A stretch of DNA of 38,052 nucleotides from assembly GCA_018266215.1 (NCBI GenBank), contig JAFEAV010000058.1, forward strand, positions 1-38,052, written 5' to 3'. The notes below the pieces were generated by a model that ran no database searches, had not been told where the DNA came from, and was given only the letters and a program-made list of their open reading frames with translations. The DNA comes from Cyanobacteria bacterium SZAS LIN-3 (GTDB lineage Bacteria > Cyanobacteriota > Vampirovibrionia > Obscuribacterales > Obscuribacteraceae). How positions within the stretch are numbered: position 1 is the stretch's first letter; the number at the start of each line of letters is the position of its first letter. Shown here piece after piece: positions 1 to 8,298 of this stretch. The translations under genes and the position numbers were made by a program.

Positions 1-1
1 A

Positions 2-250
2 GTAGCCGAGCTTGCCGATCGCACCAAGGGCAAAATCTATAAAGAGAAGCTCAATGGCGTGATAGTCGACTACACCAACGGTGCAACTGAAGCTCCTAAA
101 CCGGATGGCACAGCTAAGCCGGATGGCGCAGCTAAGCCCGATGGCGCAGCGAGCGGCACGACAAAAGCTGAAGAAGGAACGAAGGTCAACGCTCAGAAGA
201 CTTCAGCCCCAGCCAAAGCAACACCCGCCAAGAAGAAGTCAACGAAGTAG
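2..250 (+). CDS. C-terminal end of an unrecognised protein (5' end outside window)
   Basis: The reading frame is open from base 2 to a TAG at 248-250, so this is the tail of a gene that begins before the window. The visible 82 residues start VAELADRTKGKIYKEKLNGV and continue into a low-complexity tail rich in Lys, Ala, Pro, Thr and Gly, ending KKKSTK. The tail carries three hexapeptide repeats of the form KPDG(T/A)A. A GTG at 59 could start a short ORF, but the same composition continues upstream of it, so a truncated longer gene is more likely. Nothing visible identifies the function. The basic, disordered C-terminus would suit a linker or surface-binding tail, which is inference only. Confidence 0.6.
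   Translation, partial: VAELADRTKGKIYKEKLNGVIVDYTNGATEAPKPDGTAKPDGAAKPDGAASGTTKAEEGTKVNAQKTSAPAKATPAKKKSTK
98..151 (+). repeat. Three tandem 18-bp coding repeats (KPDGxA)
   Basis: Three adjacent 18-bp units (98-115, 116-133, 134-151) differ at only a few positions and encode KPDGTA, KPDGAA, KPDGAA. The unit is in frame with the partial gene, so gain or loss of a unit would only lengthen or shorten the disordered tail. Confidence 0.8.
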
Positions 251-279
251 GCCCTCCCGTGTGATCAAATTTTTACCAA

Positions 280-306
280 AGTCTTTTCACTTCCTGGATA
301 AAGACT
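280..306 (+). other. Short inverted repeat in the gap before tatA
   Basis: AGTCTTT (280-286) is the exact reverse complement of AAAGACT (300-306), with a 13-nt loop. It lies 30 bases after the stop of the first gene. No T-run follows on the plus strand, so it is not a standard intrinsic terminator there. A second loose pairing, AAGGCC (321-326) with GGCCTT (358-363), follows before tatA. Their role is unknown. Confidence 0.3.
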
Positions 307-412
307 GAAGGTAACCCCCGAAGGCCAAAAAATGAGCGCCACAGCCTGGATAGGGCGGGCCTTGTGTTAGTATCTTTAGTATGTGGAAACACAGCTCTCG
401 AGGAAGAAAGTC

Positions 413-685
413 ATGCTCAGCAGTCCTATTGAAGTCGCCATGGTCTTTGGCGTAGCTCTTCTCCTTTTTGGACCAAAAAAACTGCCCGAGCTTGGTCAGT
501 CGGTAGGCAAAGCCATCGGCAATTTCAAACGCTCGATGCATGACGCCAGCGAAGAAATCTCTACCGCAGTAAAGACTGACCCGGCCAAACCGGCCATCAC
601 CGCCGAGGCTCCGCAGCCGGCCCCGACACTGGCCCAGACCGCAGCAACACCAGCCAACCCGGAAGCCAAGACCGACGGGGCTTAA
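413..685 (+). CDS. tatA: Sec-independent protein translocase subunit TatA/TatB family
   Basis: TatA-type subunits form the pore of the twin-arginine pathway, which exports folded proteins across the inner membrane. The 90-residue product has the family layout: a short N-terminal transmembrane helix (about residues 5-19, VAMVFGVALLLFG), the hinge FGPKKLPELG, an amphipathic helix (LGQSVGKAIGNFKRSMHD) and a disordered Ala/Pro-rich tail. I chose ATG 413 because AGGAAG lies 6 bases upstream; a GTG at 383 in the same frame would add ten polar residues before the membrane helix. TatA and TatB cannot be separated with confidence from this sequence alone, but the length and FGPKKLPELG hinge favour TatA. 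It ends 13 bases before uvrB and is probably co-transcribed with it. No tatC is seen in the window. Confidence 0.9.
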   Translation: MLSSPIEVAMVFGVALLLFGPKKLPELGQSVGKAIGNFKRSMHDASEEISTAVKTDPAKPAITAEAPQPAPTLAQTAATPANPEAKTDGA

Positions 686-698
686 AAGGCCCAGCTAA

Positions 699-2765
699 AT
701 GCCAGAATTTGAAGTCGTATCACCATTCCAACCGGCTGGCGATCAGCCCAAGGCCATCGCACAGCTAAAAGCCGGCATTGAGAGCAGCACCAGCGAAGAG
801 CGGCGCTTTCAAACTCTCCTGGGCGTCACCGGCTCGGGCAAAACCATGACTATGGCCCAGGTCATTGCCGAGACCAAGATGCCGGCGCTGGTCCTGGCCC
901 ACAACAAAACCCTGGCCGCCCAGCTGTGCAATGAAATGAAGGAGTTCTTCCCCAAGAACGCCGTCGAGTACTTCATCTCTTATTACGACTACTATCAGCC
1001 CGAATCCTACATCCCGTCGACCGACACTTTCATCGAAAAAGAAGCCAGCATCAACGATGAAATCGACCGCCTGCGCCACTCTACGACGCGTTCGCTGTGG
1101 GAAAGAGACGACGTTGTCGTCGTCGGATCCGTATCGACAATCTACGGTCTCGGCGTACCCGAGCGCTATCTCTCGGCCGCCATCGACCTCAGCGTGGGTA
1201 TGGAAATAGACCGCCAGGAACTCCTGAAACGCCTGGTGGGCATACATTACGGCCGCAACGACATGGTCGTGGAGCGCACCAAGTTTCGCGCCCGCGGTGA
1301 AATTGTCGAGATTTTCCCATCATATGAAGATAGGGTGATGAAAGTCGAATTTTTCGGCGATGAAATCGAACGCATATCTATCGTAAACCCGGTCACAGGC
1401 GAGATTGAAGAGCTCCCGACCCAGGTCAAAATCTATCCCGCCAAACACTATGTTGCCGATGAGGACGAGATCGAAGTTTCGATTGCTCAAATCGAACTGG
1501 AGTTGGAAGAGCGCATCGGTGAACTGATGAGTCAGGGCAAACTGGTCGAAGCTCAGAGGCTGAAACAACGCACCCGCTTCGATATCGAGATGCTCAAGGA
1601 AGTGGGCTACTGCAACGGCATCGAAAATTACTCGCGTATTCTCGAAGGCCGCCAGCCCGGCGAGCCGCCCAAAACTCTGATCGATTATTTCGTACGCAAG
1701 TACGGCAGGGACGGTTTCATCACCTTCCTGGACGAATCACACGTCACGGTTCCGCAATTAAGAGGCATGTATCACGGCGACCGCTCGCGCAAAGATACGC
1801 TTATCGACTACGGCTTCAGATTGCCCGCGGCCCGCGACAACCGGCCGCTGATGCCGGAAGAGTTTTTTGATCGAGTTGGTCGCATCATCTTCGTCTCCGC
1901 CACACCCGGCGACTGGGAATTGTCCGTCTCCTCGCAGGTAGTGGAGCAAATCATTCGCCCCACTGGCCTGGTCGATCCCGTAGTGGAAGTGCGACCGATT
2001 CAGGGCCAGATAGACGATCTCATCGGTGAAATTAAAGACCGTTCGCGCAAAAATGAAAGAGTACTGGTCACCACTTTGACCAAACGCATGGCCGAGGACC
2101 TGACCGAGTACCTGTCCGAGCTCGGCATCCGGGTCAAATGGCTGCATTCGGACATCAAGGCACTGGAGCGCATCGAGTTGTTGCGCGATCTGCGTACCGG
2201 CAAATTTGACGTGCTGGTCGGGGTCAATCTGCTCAGAGAAGGTCTGGACCTGCCGGAAGTGACTCTGGTAGCCATCATGGAAGCGGACAAAGAAGGCTTC
2301 CTGCGGGCGGCGCGATCGCTAATCCAAACAATTGGACGGGCCGCTCGTAACTCCGAGGGCAAGGTAATTCTTTACGCCGACAAGATGACCGATTCAATGC
2401 TCACGGCCATCAGCGAGACCAACCGTCGTCGAGATATACAGTTGGCCCATAATACTAAATACGGTATTACCCCCACCACCATCGTCAAAGAGCACGGCAA
2501 TATTCTGCTGGAATCCTTGCGGGGCAAGGAATCACAGGCAGAGGAAAAGTTGCGCTCACCTTCTTCACGCTCGAAGAAACGAGACCAAGCTGCCGATGAA
2601 GAGCTGATTGAACTGTCCGAAAGAGATATACGATCGGCTATTAAAAAGGTCGAGAAGGATATGAAAGACGCAGCCAGGGCGCTGGATTTCGAGATCGCGG
2701 CCGAGCTGCGAGATCAATTAAAACTCTTACATGAAAGAGCTGCGCAATTGCGAAAATCAAGCTAG
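699..2765 (+). CDS. uvrB: UvrABC excinuclease subunit B
   Basis: UvrB is the damage-verifying helicase-like subunit of nucleotide excision repair; it is loaded by UvrA and recruits UvrC. The 688 residues match the usual family length (about 660-690). In order one sees Walker A GVTGSGKT (42-49), the beta-hairpin region with YYDYYQPESY (95-104), the DESH box in FLDESHVTVPQ (about 345), FVSATP (about 398), the helicase motifs HSDIK, GVNLLREGLDLPEV and QTIGRAARN, and a C-terminal UVR domain (about 645-682, ALDFEIAAELRDQLK) that contacts UvrC. All key motifs are intact. ATG 699 gives the normal family N-terminus PEFEVVSPFQPAGDQP. It follows tatA by 13 bases and no uvrA or uvrC lies nearby. Confidence 0.97.
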   Translation: MPEFEVVSPFQPAGDQPKAIAQLKAGIESSTSEERRFQTLLGVTGSGKTMTMAQVIAETKMPALVLAHNKTLAAQLCNEMKEFFPKNAVEYFISYYDYYQPESYIPSTDTFIEKEASINDEIDRLRHSTTRSLWERDDVVVVGSVSTIYGLGVPERYLSAAIDLSVGMEIDRQELLKRLVGIHYGRNDMVVERTKFRARGEIVEIFPSYEDRVMKVEFFGDEIERISIVNPVTGEIEELPTQVKIYPAKHYVADEDEIEVSIAQIELELEERIGELMSQGKLVEAQRLKQRTRFDIEMLKEVGYCNGIENYSRILEGRQPGEPPKTLIDYFVRKYGRDGFITFLDESHVTVPQLRGMYHGDRSRKDTLIDYGFRLPAARDNRPLMPEEFFDRVGRIIFVSATPGDWELSVSSQVVEQIIRPTGLVDPVVEVRPIQGQIDDLIGEIKDRSRKNERVLVTTLTKRMAEDLTEYLSELGIRVKWLHSDIKALERIELLRDLRTGKFDVLVGVNLLREGLDLPEVTLVAIMEADKEGFLRAARSLIQTIGRAARNSEGKVILYADKMTDSMLTAISETNRRRDIQLAHNTKYGITPTTIVKEHGNILLESLRGKESQAEEKLRSPSSRSKKRDQAADEELIELSERDIRSAIKKVEKDMKDAARALDFEIAAELRDQLKLLHERAAQLRKSS

Positions 2766-3172
2766 TTGAGCTTTTTGCTGCTTTGCGCTTTTCTTAAATC
2801 TGACGTTACAAAGTGAGCACGATCCCAGATACGCACTTATAGTGTAGTTACAGTGTTGCCAAGTTATGGCCATGCTGGGACGTTTGCGGGCTCAGGGGTA
2901 GGCACTCTCATTCCTTGTATATGACGCTTCTGCAATGAAGTTGAAGCGAAATGTTATGGAAATGTATACAACCCCCTTGATTTCGCAAACCCGAGCATAC
3001 GATAAATCCACGAAGCAACACCGCAAACAACGCCGCTAGCTCACTCCCACATTCAAACAAAATGGTCCTAACGGGGACACCAAGTTATAAAAGCCTGGAT
3101 GTGAATGGACAGTTAGCCGCTTAACCACTCGAAGCTAGAAGAAGAATAAGAGCAATCTCACGAGGAGTCTTA
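2766..3172 (+). promoter_or_regulatory. 407-base noncoding gap upstream of rpoD, probable leader/promoter region
   Basis: No convincing ORF or RNA gene is visible here. The best promoter-like match is TTGATT at 2977-2982 with GATAAA at 3001-3006 (18-base spacer), which would give an mRNA leader of about 160 bases before rpoD. An alternative AT-rich box, TTATAAAA, lies near 3085-3092. The ribosome binding site GAGGAG (3162-3167) sits 5 bases before the rpoD ATG. The length of the gap suggests more than one promoter, as is common for primary sigma genes, but the individual boxes are weak. Confidence 0.3.
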
Positions 3173-4195
3173 ATGGCTAAAAGTAAGTCCCCGGATACCG
3201 ACCGTATCGCCAATCCCGTCCTTATCGAAGACGAGAACATGGCAAAAAGAAACGAACTGGAAGAACTCGATCTTATTGACGAGACTGACGCGTTCACAAT
3301 CCTTGACGATGAAGAAAACGACATGGATGACGATGATGAGCCTGTTGAGCTCCCCTCAACACGTGAAATCGCCACCGAAGATTCCGTACGTTTATATCTG
3401 AGAGAAATCGGCCGCATCCAACTACTCAAACCAGACGAAGAAATTGAACTGGCCCGCAAAATCCTTCAGGGCGACATGATGGCAAAACGTAAGCTGGTGC
3501 AAGCCAACCTGCGTTTGGTCGTGTCCATCGCTAAGAAGTACATCGGCCGCGGCCTTTCATTCCTGGATCTGATTCAAGAAGGCAACCTGGGTCTCATTCG
3601 CGCCTCCGAAAAGTTCGACCATGAGCGTGGATACAAATTCTCCACATACGCCACATGGTGGATTCGTCAGGCCATCACCCGTGCTCTCGCCGACAAGTCG
3701 CGCACAATCCGCGTACCTGTACACATGGTTGAGACCATCAACAAGCTCAAAAAGGTAACCCGCCAACTGGCACAGGAACTCAACCGCAAGCCCACCGAAC
3801 AAGAGCTGGCCAAATCAATGGACGTCTCTATCGTCAAGCTGCATGAGATCATCAAAGCCGCCAAAGAGCCAATCTCTCTGGAAACTCCAATCGGTAAAGA
3901 AGAAGATTCCCGTCTGGGAGACTTCATCGAAGACGCTGAGACCGATCGTCCCGAAACAACTGTTACACATGAGCTTCTGCGCCAGGACCTGGCAAAGATG
4001 CTGAACGAACTCACTCCTCGTGAGCGCGATGTGTTGCGGCTGCGTTTCGGCCTCGATGATGGCCGCCAGCGCACCCTTGAAGAAGTTGGCCAACTGTTTG
4101 CCGTAACCCGCGAACGCGTAAGGCAGATAGAGTTCAAAGCTCTGAGAAAGCTCAGACAGCCGGGAAGATCTTCCAGACTGCGCGAGTATCTCTAA
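3173..4195 (+). CDS. rpoD: Primary (group 1-like) RNA polymerase sigma factor, RpoD/SigA
   Basis: The 340-residue product directs RNA polymerase to -10/-35 promoters. Region 1.2 is seen as EDSVRLYLREIGRIQLL (about 66-82), region 2 with LDLIQEGNLGLIRA and FSTYATWWIRQAITRA, the 2.4-3.0 stretch SRTIRVPVHM, region 3, and region 4.2 with TLEEVGQLFAVTRERVRQIE (about 299-318) followed by the typical ALRKLR...LREYL end. Region 1.1 is missing or replaced by a very acidic stretch (DDEENDMDDDDEP, about 45-57), so the protein is short for a primary sigma; group 2 identity cannot be ruled out. ATG 3173 is preceded by GAGGAG at 5 bases spacing. The gene stands alone between a long leader and a strong terminator. 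Confidence 0.93.
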   Translation: MAKSKSPDTDRIANPVLIEDENMAKRNELEELDLIDETDAFTILDDEENDMDDDDEPVELPSTREIATEDSVRLYLREIGRIQLLKPDEEIELARKILQGDMMAKRKLVQANLRLVVSIAKKYIGRGLSFLDLIQEGNLGLIRASEKFDHERGYKFSTYATWWIRQAITRALADKSRTIRVPVHMVETINKLKKVTRQLAQELNRKPTEQELAKSMDVSIVKLHEIIKAAKEPISLETPIGKEEDSRLGDFIEDAETDRPETTVTHELLRQDLAKMLNELTPRERDVLRLRFGLDDGRQRTLEEVGQLFAVTRERVRQIEFKALRKLRQPGRSSRLREYL

Positions 4196-4202
4196 AAAAA
4201 AT

Positions 4203-4231
4203 AAAAGGCCCGGGCACTGCTCGGGCCTTTT
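4203..4231 (+). terminator. Rho-independent terminator after rpoD
   Basis: AAAAGGCCCG (4203-4212) pairs perfectly with CGGGCCTTTT (4222-4231), and the stem can extend by GG/CT inside to leave a 5-nt loop. The T-run at the 3' end and the A-run at the 5' end make it able to act on both strands. It begins a few bases after the rpoD stop codon. Confidence 0.9.
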
Positions 4232-4298
4232 GCTTTACACTCATTGGATACATTGCCAAGAATAACTGGCAACCCTTTTGCATTCTAAGAAGGTCCCT

Positions 4299-5285
4299 AT
4301 GAAACCTAGCGGTCAGCTCAATCACAGCGGTACAGACTCGGATCTGGAATTCGCCCTCGAGACACAGTCGGGATTCCTCGTTGTTGTCAAGGGATCGGGT
4401 AATGATGGTCGGGTAGATCTGGCAGTACGTCGCCGGGTAGGTACTCCGCCTTCCAGCTCTATTGCCCTGGCCCCGGACGAAGTCAAAAGATTGATCAATT
4501 TGCTGGGCGAGCTTTCGCCCATGGCCCTGACCGAGCGCGACAAAATGCTTGTCGGCAGGGCCCGTGACGCTTATCTGGACGACCTTATGGGTCCGGAGCA
4601 AAAAGCCGAGCCCGAAAACGCCGAACTGGATCTCTTCATCGAACGCGACTTCCCCGAGCTGGCAAACAAGCGCAAGAAGCACAACCCGCCCAGGACTTTC
4701 CTTGGCGCCGCCTCGGGCGATCCCTTCCATAAATTTCAAGCAGCTATCGCCGACCTGCAGGTGAAACCCCGACAATTTGCCATGGCGGCTGGCGCAATAG
4801 CCATAGTCGGTGTGCTGGTACTGTCAGCAGTGGCGTTTCTCAGCTATAAACCCTTCGCCTCCCACAAAAGCGCAGAAGTCGCCCCTGTGGCTGTTTCGCC
4901 CTCGGCCGGCATTGAAGATTTCTCCAAATCCTTCGTCCTGAAGATGCTGACCTTCAAGAAGGACTCCTATCGTCAGGCCCAGGTCCAGGCTATGGCGCAG
5001 ATGACGCCGGAACTGGCGCAAAAATACTGGATAGAGACAGGCTTTCCTCTGACCCGCGCTCAATTGCGGGCCATTCCCCAGGACCAAGAAGTGATCGTCT
5101 CCAACGCCACAGCCGTACCTCTGGGCGATGGGGTCTATCAGGTGGATGTGACAGGTCAGGTCCTGGCCAACGCCGGCGCCAAAAATCTGCCGCTGCACAT
5201 CAGACTGACCGTTTCAAAGGATCAGGCAGACGGCAAATTTATTGTGTCTGAGCAGAAGGACCTTTCTTCTTCGCCCGAGCAGTAA
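4299..5285 (+). CDS. One-pass membrane protein with VirB8/TraE-like C-terminal domain (tentative)
   Basis: ATG 4299 is chosen because AAGAAGG lies 5 bases upstream; an upstream TTG at 4278 has no better signal. The 328-residue product has a polar cytoplasmic half (about 1-150), one transmembrane segment (about 159-179, MAAGAIAIVGVLVLSAVAFL) and an outer domain of about 130 residues. The outer domain begins with a helix FSKSFVLKMLTFKKDSYRQA, then a helix with MAQMTPELAQKYW, then beta strands VIVSNATAVPLGDGVYQVDV. This order resembles the NTF2-like fold of VirB8/TraE proteins of type IV secretion, but no other secretion gene is near and I would not name it on this basis. Its last 47 bases overlap the convergent VanZ-like gene. 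Confidence 0.75.
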   Translation: MKPSGQLNHSGTDSDLEFALETQSGFLVVVKGSGNDGRVDLAVRRRVGTPPSSSIALAPDEVKRLINLLGELSPMALTERDKMLVGRARDAYLDDLMGPEQKAEPENAELDLFIERDFPELANKRKKHNPPRTFLGAASGDPFHKFQAAIADLQVKPRQFAMAAGAIAIVGVLVLSAVAFLSYKPFASHKSAEVAPVAVSPSAGIEDFSKSFVLKMLTFKKDSYRQAQVQAMAQMTPELAQKYWIETGFPLTRAQLRAIPQDQEVIVSNATAVPLGDGVYQVDVTGQVLANAGAKNLPLHIRLTVSKDQADGKFIVSEQKDLSSSPEQ

Positions 5286-5691
5286 CAATTGCAGTAACAA
5301 CCAGTGCGATGACCATGCCCGTAGAATCTACGAGCACGTCATAGAAGCTTGAGCTGCGCCCGGGGACGAAGGCCTGATGCCATTCGTCCAGACAGGCATA
5401 GGCAAAAGCCAGGCCGAAGGCCAGAATATAGGCCAGCCGGGGCTTGAGCGAAGCTCCCCGGGCGGCGGCAAAAGCCAGCATTGTGCGCAGGTAGAGCCAG
5501 GCCAGCACCCCAAACTCGGTCACATGCCCCAGTTTTCGCACCGGCACATTGGCGCTCTCACCCAGATATGCTTCGGTTATGCGTCCGCTATACGCCTGGT
5601 GTGAGAAGGCAAAAATCACCGCCATCCACACAAACGATATGAGCAGGTAAAGCCTGGCTCTATTTAGTTCTGATTTGCCGTCGGTTTGCAT
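5239..5691 (-). CDS. VanZ-like membrane protein
   Basis: The 150-residue product (start ATG 5691, MQTDGKSELNRARLYLL) has four hydrophobic segments and the VanZ-family pattern: an N-terminal helix with FSHQAYSG, then RKLGHVTEFGVLAWLYLR, and CLDEWHQAFVPGRSSSFYDVLVDSTG before the last helix. VanZ proteins are linked in some species to low-level teicoplanin resistance, but most chromosomal members have no proven function. The start codon lies inside the 3' end of the glycosylase gene (32-base overlap), which suggests translational coupling. The 3' end overlaps the convergent membrane-protein gene by 47 bases. Confidence 0.85.
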   Translation of the reverse strand: MQTDGKSELNRARLYLLISFVWMAVIFAFSHQAYSGRITEAYLGESANVPVRKLGHVTEFGVLAWLYLRTMLAFAAARGASLKPRLAYILAFGLAFAYACLDEWHQAFVPGRSSSFYDVLVDSTGMVIALVVTAIVTARAKKKGPSAQTQ

Positions 5692-6205
5692 CACTTTTGA
5701 CAATATAACGCCACAGGCGATCCTGTGCTTTAGAGATACCAATTCTGGCGGTGGCCAGGATATCGCTCTCGGCCACGGTCTTGCCGGGAGCAATATAGAG
5801 CGGCGAAGCGCTGTCGAAAAGGGCCAGCCCGTTGTGGCTCAAGTCAATTTGCAGGCCGCGGCAGAGTTTGCCCGGACCATCCAGATTTTCGCCCTGGACG
5901 CCACGGATCAAAACCGCCCCGGCGACGCCATCCAGCTCAGTGACGGCGTTCAGGCAATGATACATTCCGTAAATGAAATATACGTAGGCATGTCCGGGAG
6001 GCCCAAACATAATGGCCGAGCGCTTTGACGGTCCACGAAAGGCGTGGGAGGCGGGGTCATCTTGAGTGTAGGCCTCGACTTCGACGATACGGTGCTGGGA
6101 CAGGCGGCCGTCGGACAAGCGCCTGACCAGGTTTTGACCGAGCAGGGCGCGGGCGACTTCCACGGTTGGTCTTGCAAAGAAGGACGGAGGCAGGCTATCT
6201 GTCAT
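5660..6205 (-). CDS. mpg: DNA-3-methyladenine glycosylase, AAG/MPG family
   Basis: The enzyme excises 3-methyladenine and other alkylated purines in base excision repair. The 181 residues carry the AAG-family hallmarks: a start-proximal ARPTVEVARALLGQ, RIVEVEAYTQDDPASHAFRG with the glutamate that activates water in this family, MFGPPGHAYVYFIYGMYHC, and VLIRGVQ followed by GPGKLCRGLQID. ATG 6205 gives the normal family length. An upstream extension to 6334 in this frame would add about 43 residues with no family likeness. There is no clear ribosome binding site. It is divergent from asnB and overlaps the VanZ-like gene downstream. Confidence 0.92.
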   Translation of the reverse strand: MTDSLPPSFFARPTVEVARALLGQNLVRRLSDGRLSQHRIVEVEAYTQDDPASHAFRGPSKRSAIMFGPPGHAYVYFIYGMYHCLNAVTELDGVAGAVLIRGVQGENLDGPGKLCRGLQIDLSHNGLALFDSASPLYIAPGKTVAESDILATARIGISKAQDRLWRYIVKSDANRRQIRTK

Positions 6206-6215
6206 ATATACACGC

Positions 6216-6229
6216 GGTAAATGATTACC
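6216..6229. promoter_or_regulatory. Operator-like palindrome between mpg and asnB
   Basis: GGTAA-ATGA-TTACC is a perfect 5+5 inverted repeat with a 4-base centre. It sits 10 bases upstream of the mpg start and about 95 bases upstream of asnB in the divergent promoter region. No known operator is matched; chance occurrence of such a short palindrome is possible. Confidence 0.25.
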
Positions 6230-6323
6230 AAAAAATCTTTGATTAATGCCGGAAGTCGCTAAATACGCGACAATTGAGTGGTTCGGAAAAAATTCGACCA
6301 ACACATTATCAGGTATTTTGCAG

Positions 6324-8258
6324 ATGTGCGGCATTGTAGGCTATCTCAATTTAAACGGTGAGCATCTCGCTCCCAAGCACGACCACCTCCCGGCCATGTG
6401 TGACAGCATTGCCCACCGAGGTCCGGACGAAGAGGGTATGAAGCTGGTCGGTGCAGCCGCGCTCGGCATGACGCGACTGGCGATCATCGACGTCTCCGGC
6501 GGTCAACAACCAATCACCAACGAAGACGGCAGCATCTGGATCGTCTTCAACGGCGAGATTTACAACTTCCAGGAGCTGCAGGAGCGGGTCCTGGGTCTCG
6601 GGCACACGCTCGTAACCAAGTCGGACACCGAGACCATCGTCCACCTCTACGAAGAGTATGGAGTGGAGTGTCTGCAGTTTTTAGAGGGCATGTTTGCCTT
6701 TGCCATTTACGACACCAAGAAAGAAAGACTCTTTATCGCCCGCGACAGAATGGGTGAAAAACCGCTGCACTGGGGCGTTTTTGATGGCACTCTGATCTTC
6801 AGTTCTGAAATCAAAGGCATTTTGAGCCACCCCAAAGCGACGCGCGCCCTCGACATTTCCGCCATGCAAAAGTACATGGCCCTTGAGTATGTGCCCAATC
6901 CGCAGTCAATGTTCAAAGACATCAACAAGCTGCCACCGGCGCACTTTATGCTCGTGGAAAAAGGCCAGGTAAAAGTTGACAGATACTGGCTGCCCTCGAT
7001 CAAGACCGAGGACATGTCCGAAGACGAAGCCGCGTCTGAAGTGGTGCGTCTGCTCAAGCGCTCGACCGAGCTGCGCCTGATTTCGGAAGTGCCTCTCGGC
7101 GTCTTCCTCTCCGGCGGTATCGATTCGTCCTGTATCGCCGCCTTTGCCGCGCAGCTGAAATCGGACCCGATCAAAACCTTCTCCATTGGCTTCGACGATC
7201 CGTCCTTCGACGAGTCCATCCACGCCCTGGCCGTGGCCAAGCACATTGGCTCCGACCACGAAGTGGTGACATTCTCGCCCGATCTGGCCTTCGAGACCCT
7301 GAACGAACTCTGGGGCATCCTCGATGAACCGCTCGCCGACGCCTCTATCGTGCCCACCTATTTCCTCTCAAAAATGACGCGTCGCCACGTCACCGTAGCC
7401 CTGGCCGGGGAAGGCGGAGACGAATTGTTTGGCGGCTATCCCACCTATTACGCCCACAAGTTTGCGCCGATGTGGCAGCTCATGCCTTCGGCCCTGCGCG
7501 AGCAGATGCTTGAGCCGGCGCTGAACGGACTGCCGGTTTCGCTGAACAATTTGAGCCTGGATTTTAAGGTCAAACGCTTCATCAGCGCCGCCGGTCTGCC
7601 GCCGGTGCGCCGTCACCTGCGCTGGATGGGCTCGATTAAACTCTCCGAGCAGGAGCATCTGCTCAACAAAGAGTACCGGGCTCTGGCCACCGACACCAAT
7701 GAAGAGTCGCTCTTTGATAGTTTGCCACTCGTATACCGAAACGGTAAGAGCAACGGCAATGGCCACCAGGGCGGCTTCAACCGCAATGCCATCAACGATG
7801 TGGTCAACAACATCATGCGCCTGGATATGACGACCTACCTGCCCGACGACCTCCTGGTCAAGTCGGACCGCGCCTCCATGGCCGCGTCGCTGGAAGTGCG
7901 CCTGCCCTTCCTCGCCTATCCATTGGTGGAGTTCGCGCTCAAAATGCCACCGGCTCTAAAAGTCCGCGGCACGACCACCAAGTATCTGCTGAAAAAGGCC
8001 GTATCGCCTTACCTTCCCGACTACATCATGAAGCGTCCCAAGAAAGGTTTCGGCATCCCGGTCGGCAAATGGATCCGCCAGGAGTTCAGACCGGTTGTTG
8101 ATGAGCTTTTGAGTGAGTCTTTCATCAAGCGCCAGGGTATATTCAACTGGGTATACATCAACAACTTGTTAGCGGAGCACATGAGTCAGAAGGTCGATAG
8201 ACGGAAGGAGTTGTGGACAATCCTGATGTTCCAGTGGTGGTGGCGCAAATTCTTCTAA
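6324..8258 (+). CDS. asnB: Asparagine synthase, glutamine-hydrolysing
   Basis: AsnB makes asparagine from aspartate, ATP and glutamine. The start is set at ATG 6324 because the class II glutaminase needs Cys2 free at the N-terminus (MCGIVGYL); an ATG at 6246 would bury it behind 26 residues. Visible motifs are HRGPDEEG and FNGEIYNF in the glutaminase domain (about 1-210), then the PP-loop LSGGIDSS (262-269), FSIGFDDPSFDE and GEGGDELFGGY in the synthetase domain, and a C-terminal LPDDLLVKSDRASMAASLEVRLPFL. A hydrophilic insert rich in Asn and Gly (about residues 473-485) interrupts the C-terminal domain. At 644 residues it is longer than E. coli AsnB (about 554), like many bacterial relatives near polysaccharide loci. 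The next gene starts 40 bases later. Confidence 0.95.
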   Translation: MCGIVGYLNLNGEHLAPKHDHLPAMCDSIAHRGPDEEGMKLVGAAALGMTRLAIIDVSGGQQPITNEDGSIWIVFNGEIYNFQELQERVLGLGHTLVTKSDTETIVHLYEEYGVECLQFLEGMFAFAIYDTKKERLFIARDRMGEKPLHWGVFDGTLIFSSEIKGILSHPKATRALDISAMQKYMALEYVPNPQSMFKDINKLPPAHFMLVEKGQVKVDRYWLPSIKTEDMSEDEAASEVVRLLKRSTELRLISEVPLGVFLSGGIDSSCIAAFAAQLKSDPIKTFSIGFDDPSFDESIHALAVAKHIGSDHEVVTFSPDLAFETLNELWGILDEPLADASIVPTYFLSKMTRRHVTVALAGEGGDELFGGYPTYYAHKFAPMWQLMPSALREQMLEPALNGLPVSLNNLSLDFKVKRFISAAGLPPVRRHLRWMGSIKLSEQEHLLNKEYRALATDTNEESLFDSLPLVYRNGKSNGNGHQGGFNRNAINDVVNNIMRLDMTTYLPDDLLVKSDRASMAASLEVRLPFLAYPLVEFALKMPPALKVRGTTTKYLLKKAVSPYLPDYIMKRPKKGFGIPVGKWIRQEFRPVVDELLSESFIKRQGIFNWVYINNLLAEHMSQKVDRRKELWTILMFQWWWRKFF

Positions 8259-8298
8259 GTAGCGCTGAAGTTTCGTCCGTTTTGTTTTAAGGAAGCCT

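Noticed and set aside
98..151. CRISPR-like repeat
   Set aside because: The units are adjacent with no spacers and in frame with a coding region; it is a short protein repeat.
765..1247. Long minus-strand ORF inside uvrB
   Set aside because: It lies fully within a well-supported uvrB frame, has no family likeness and no ribosome binding site.
4278..4298. TTG 4278 as start of the membrane protein
   Set aside because: ATG 4299 has a clear AAGAAGG ribosome binding site that overlaps the extra coding part.
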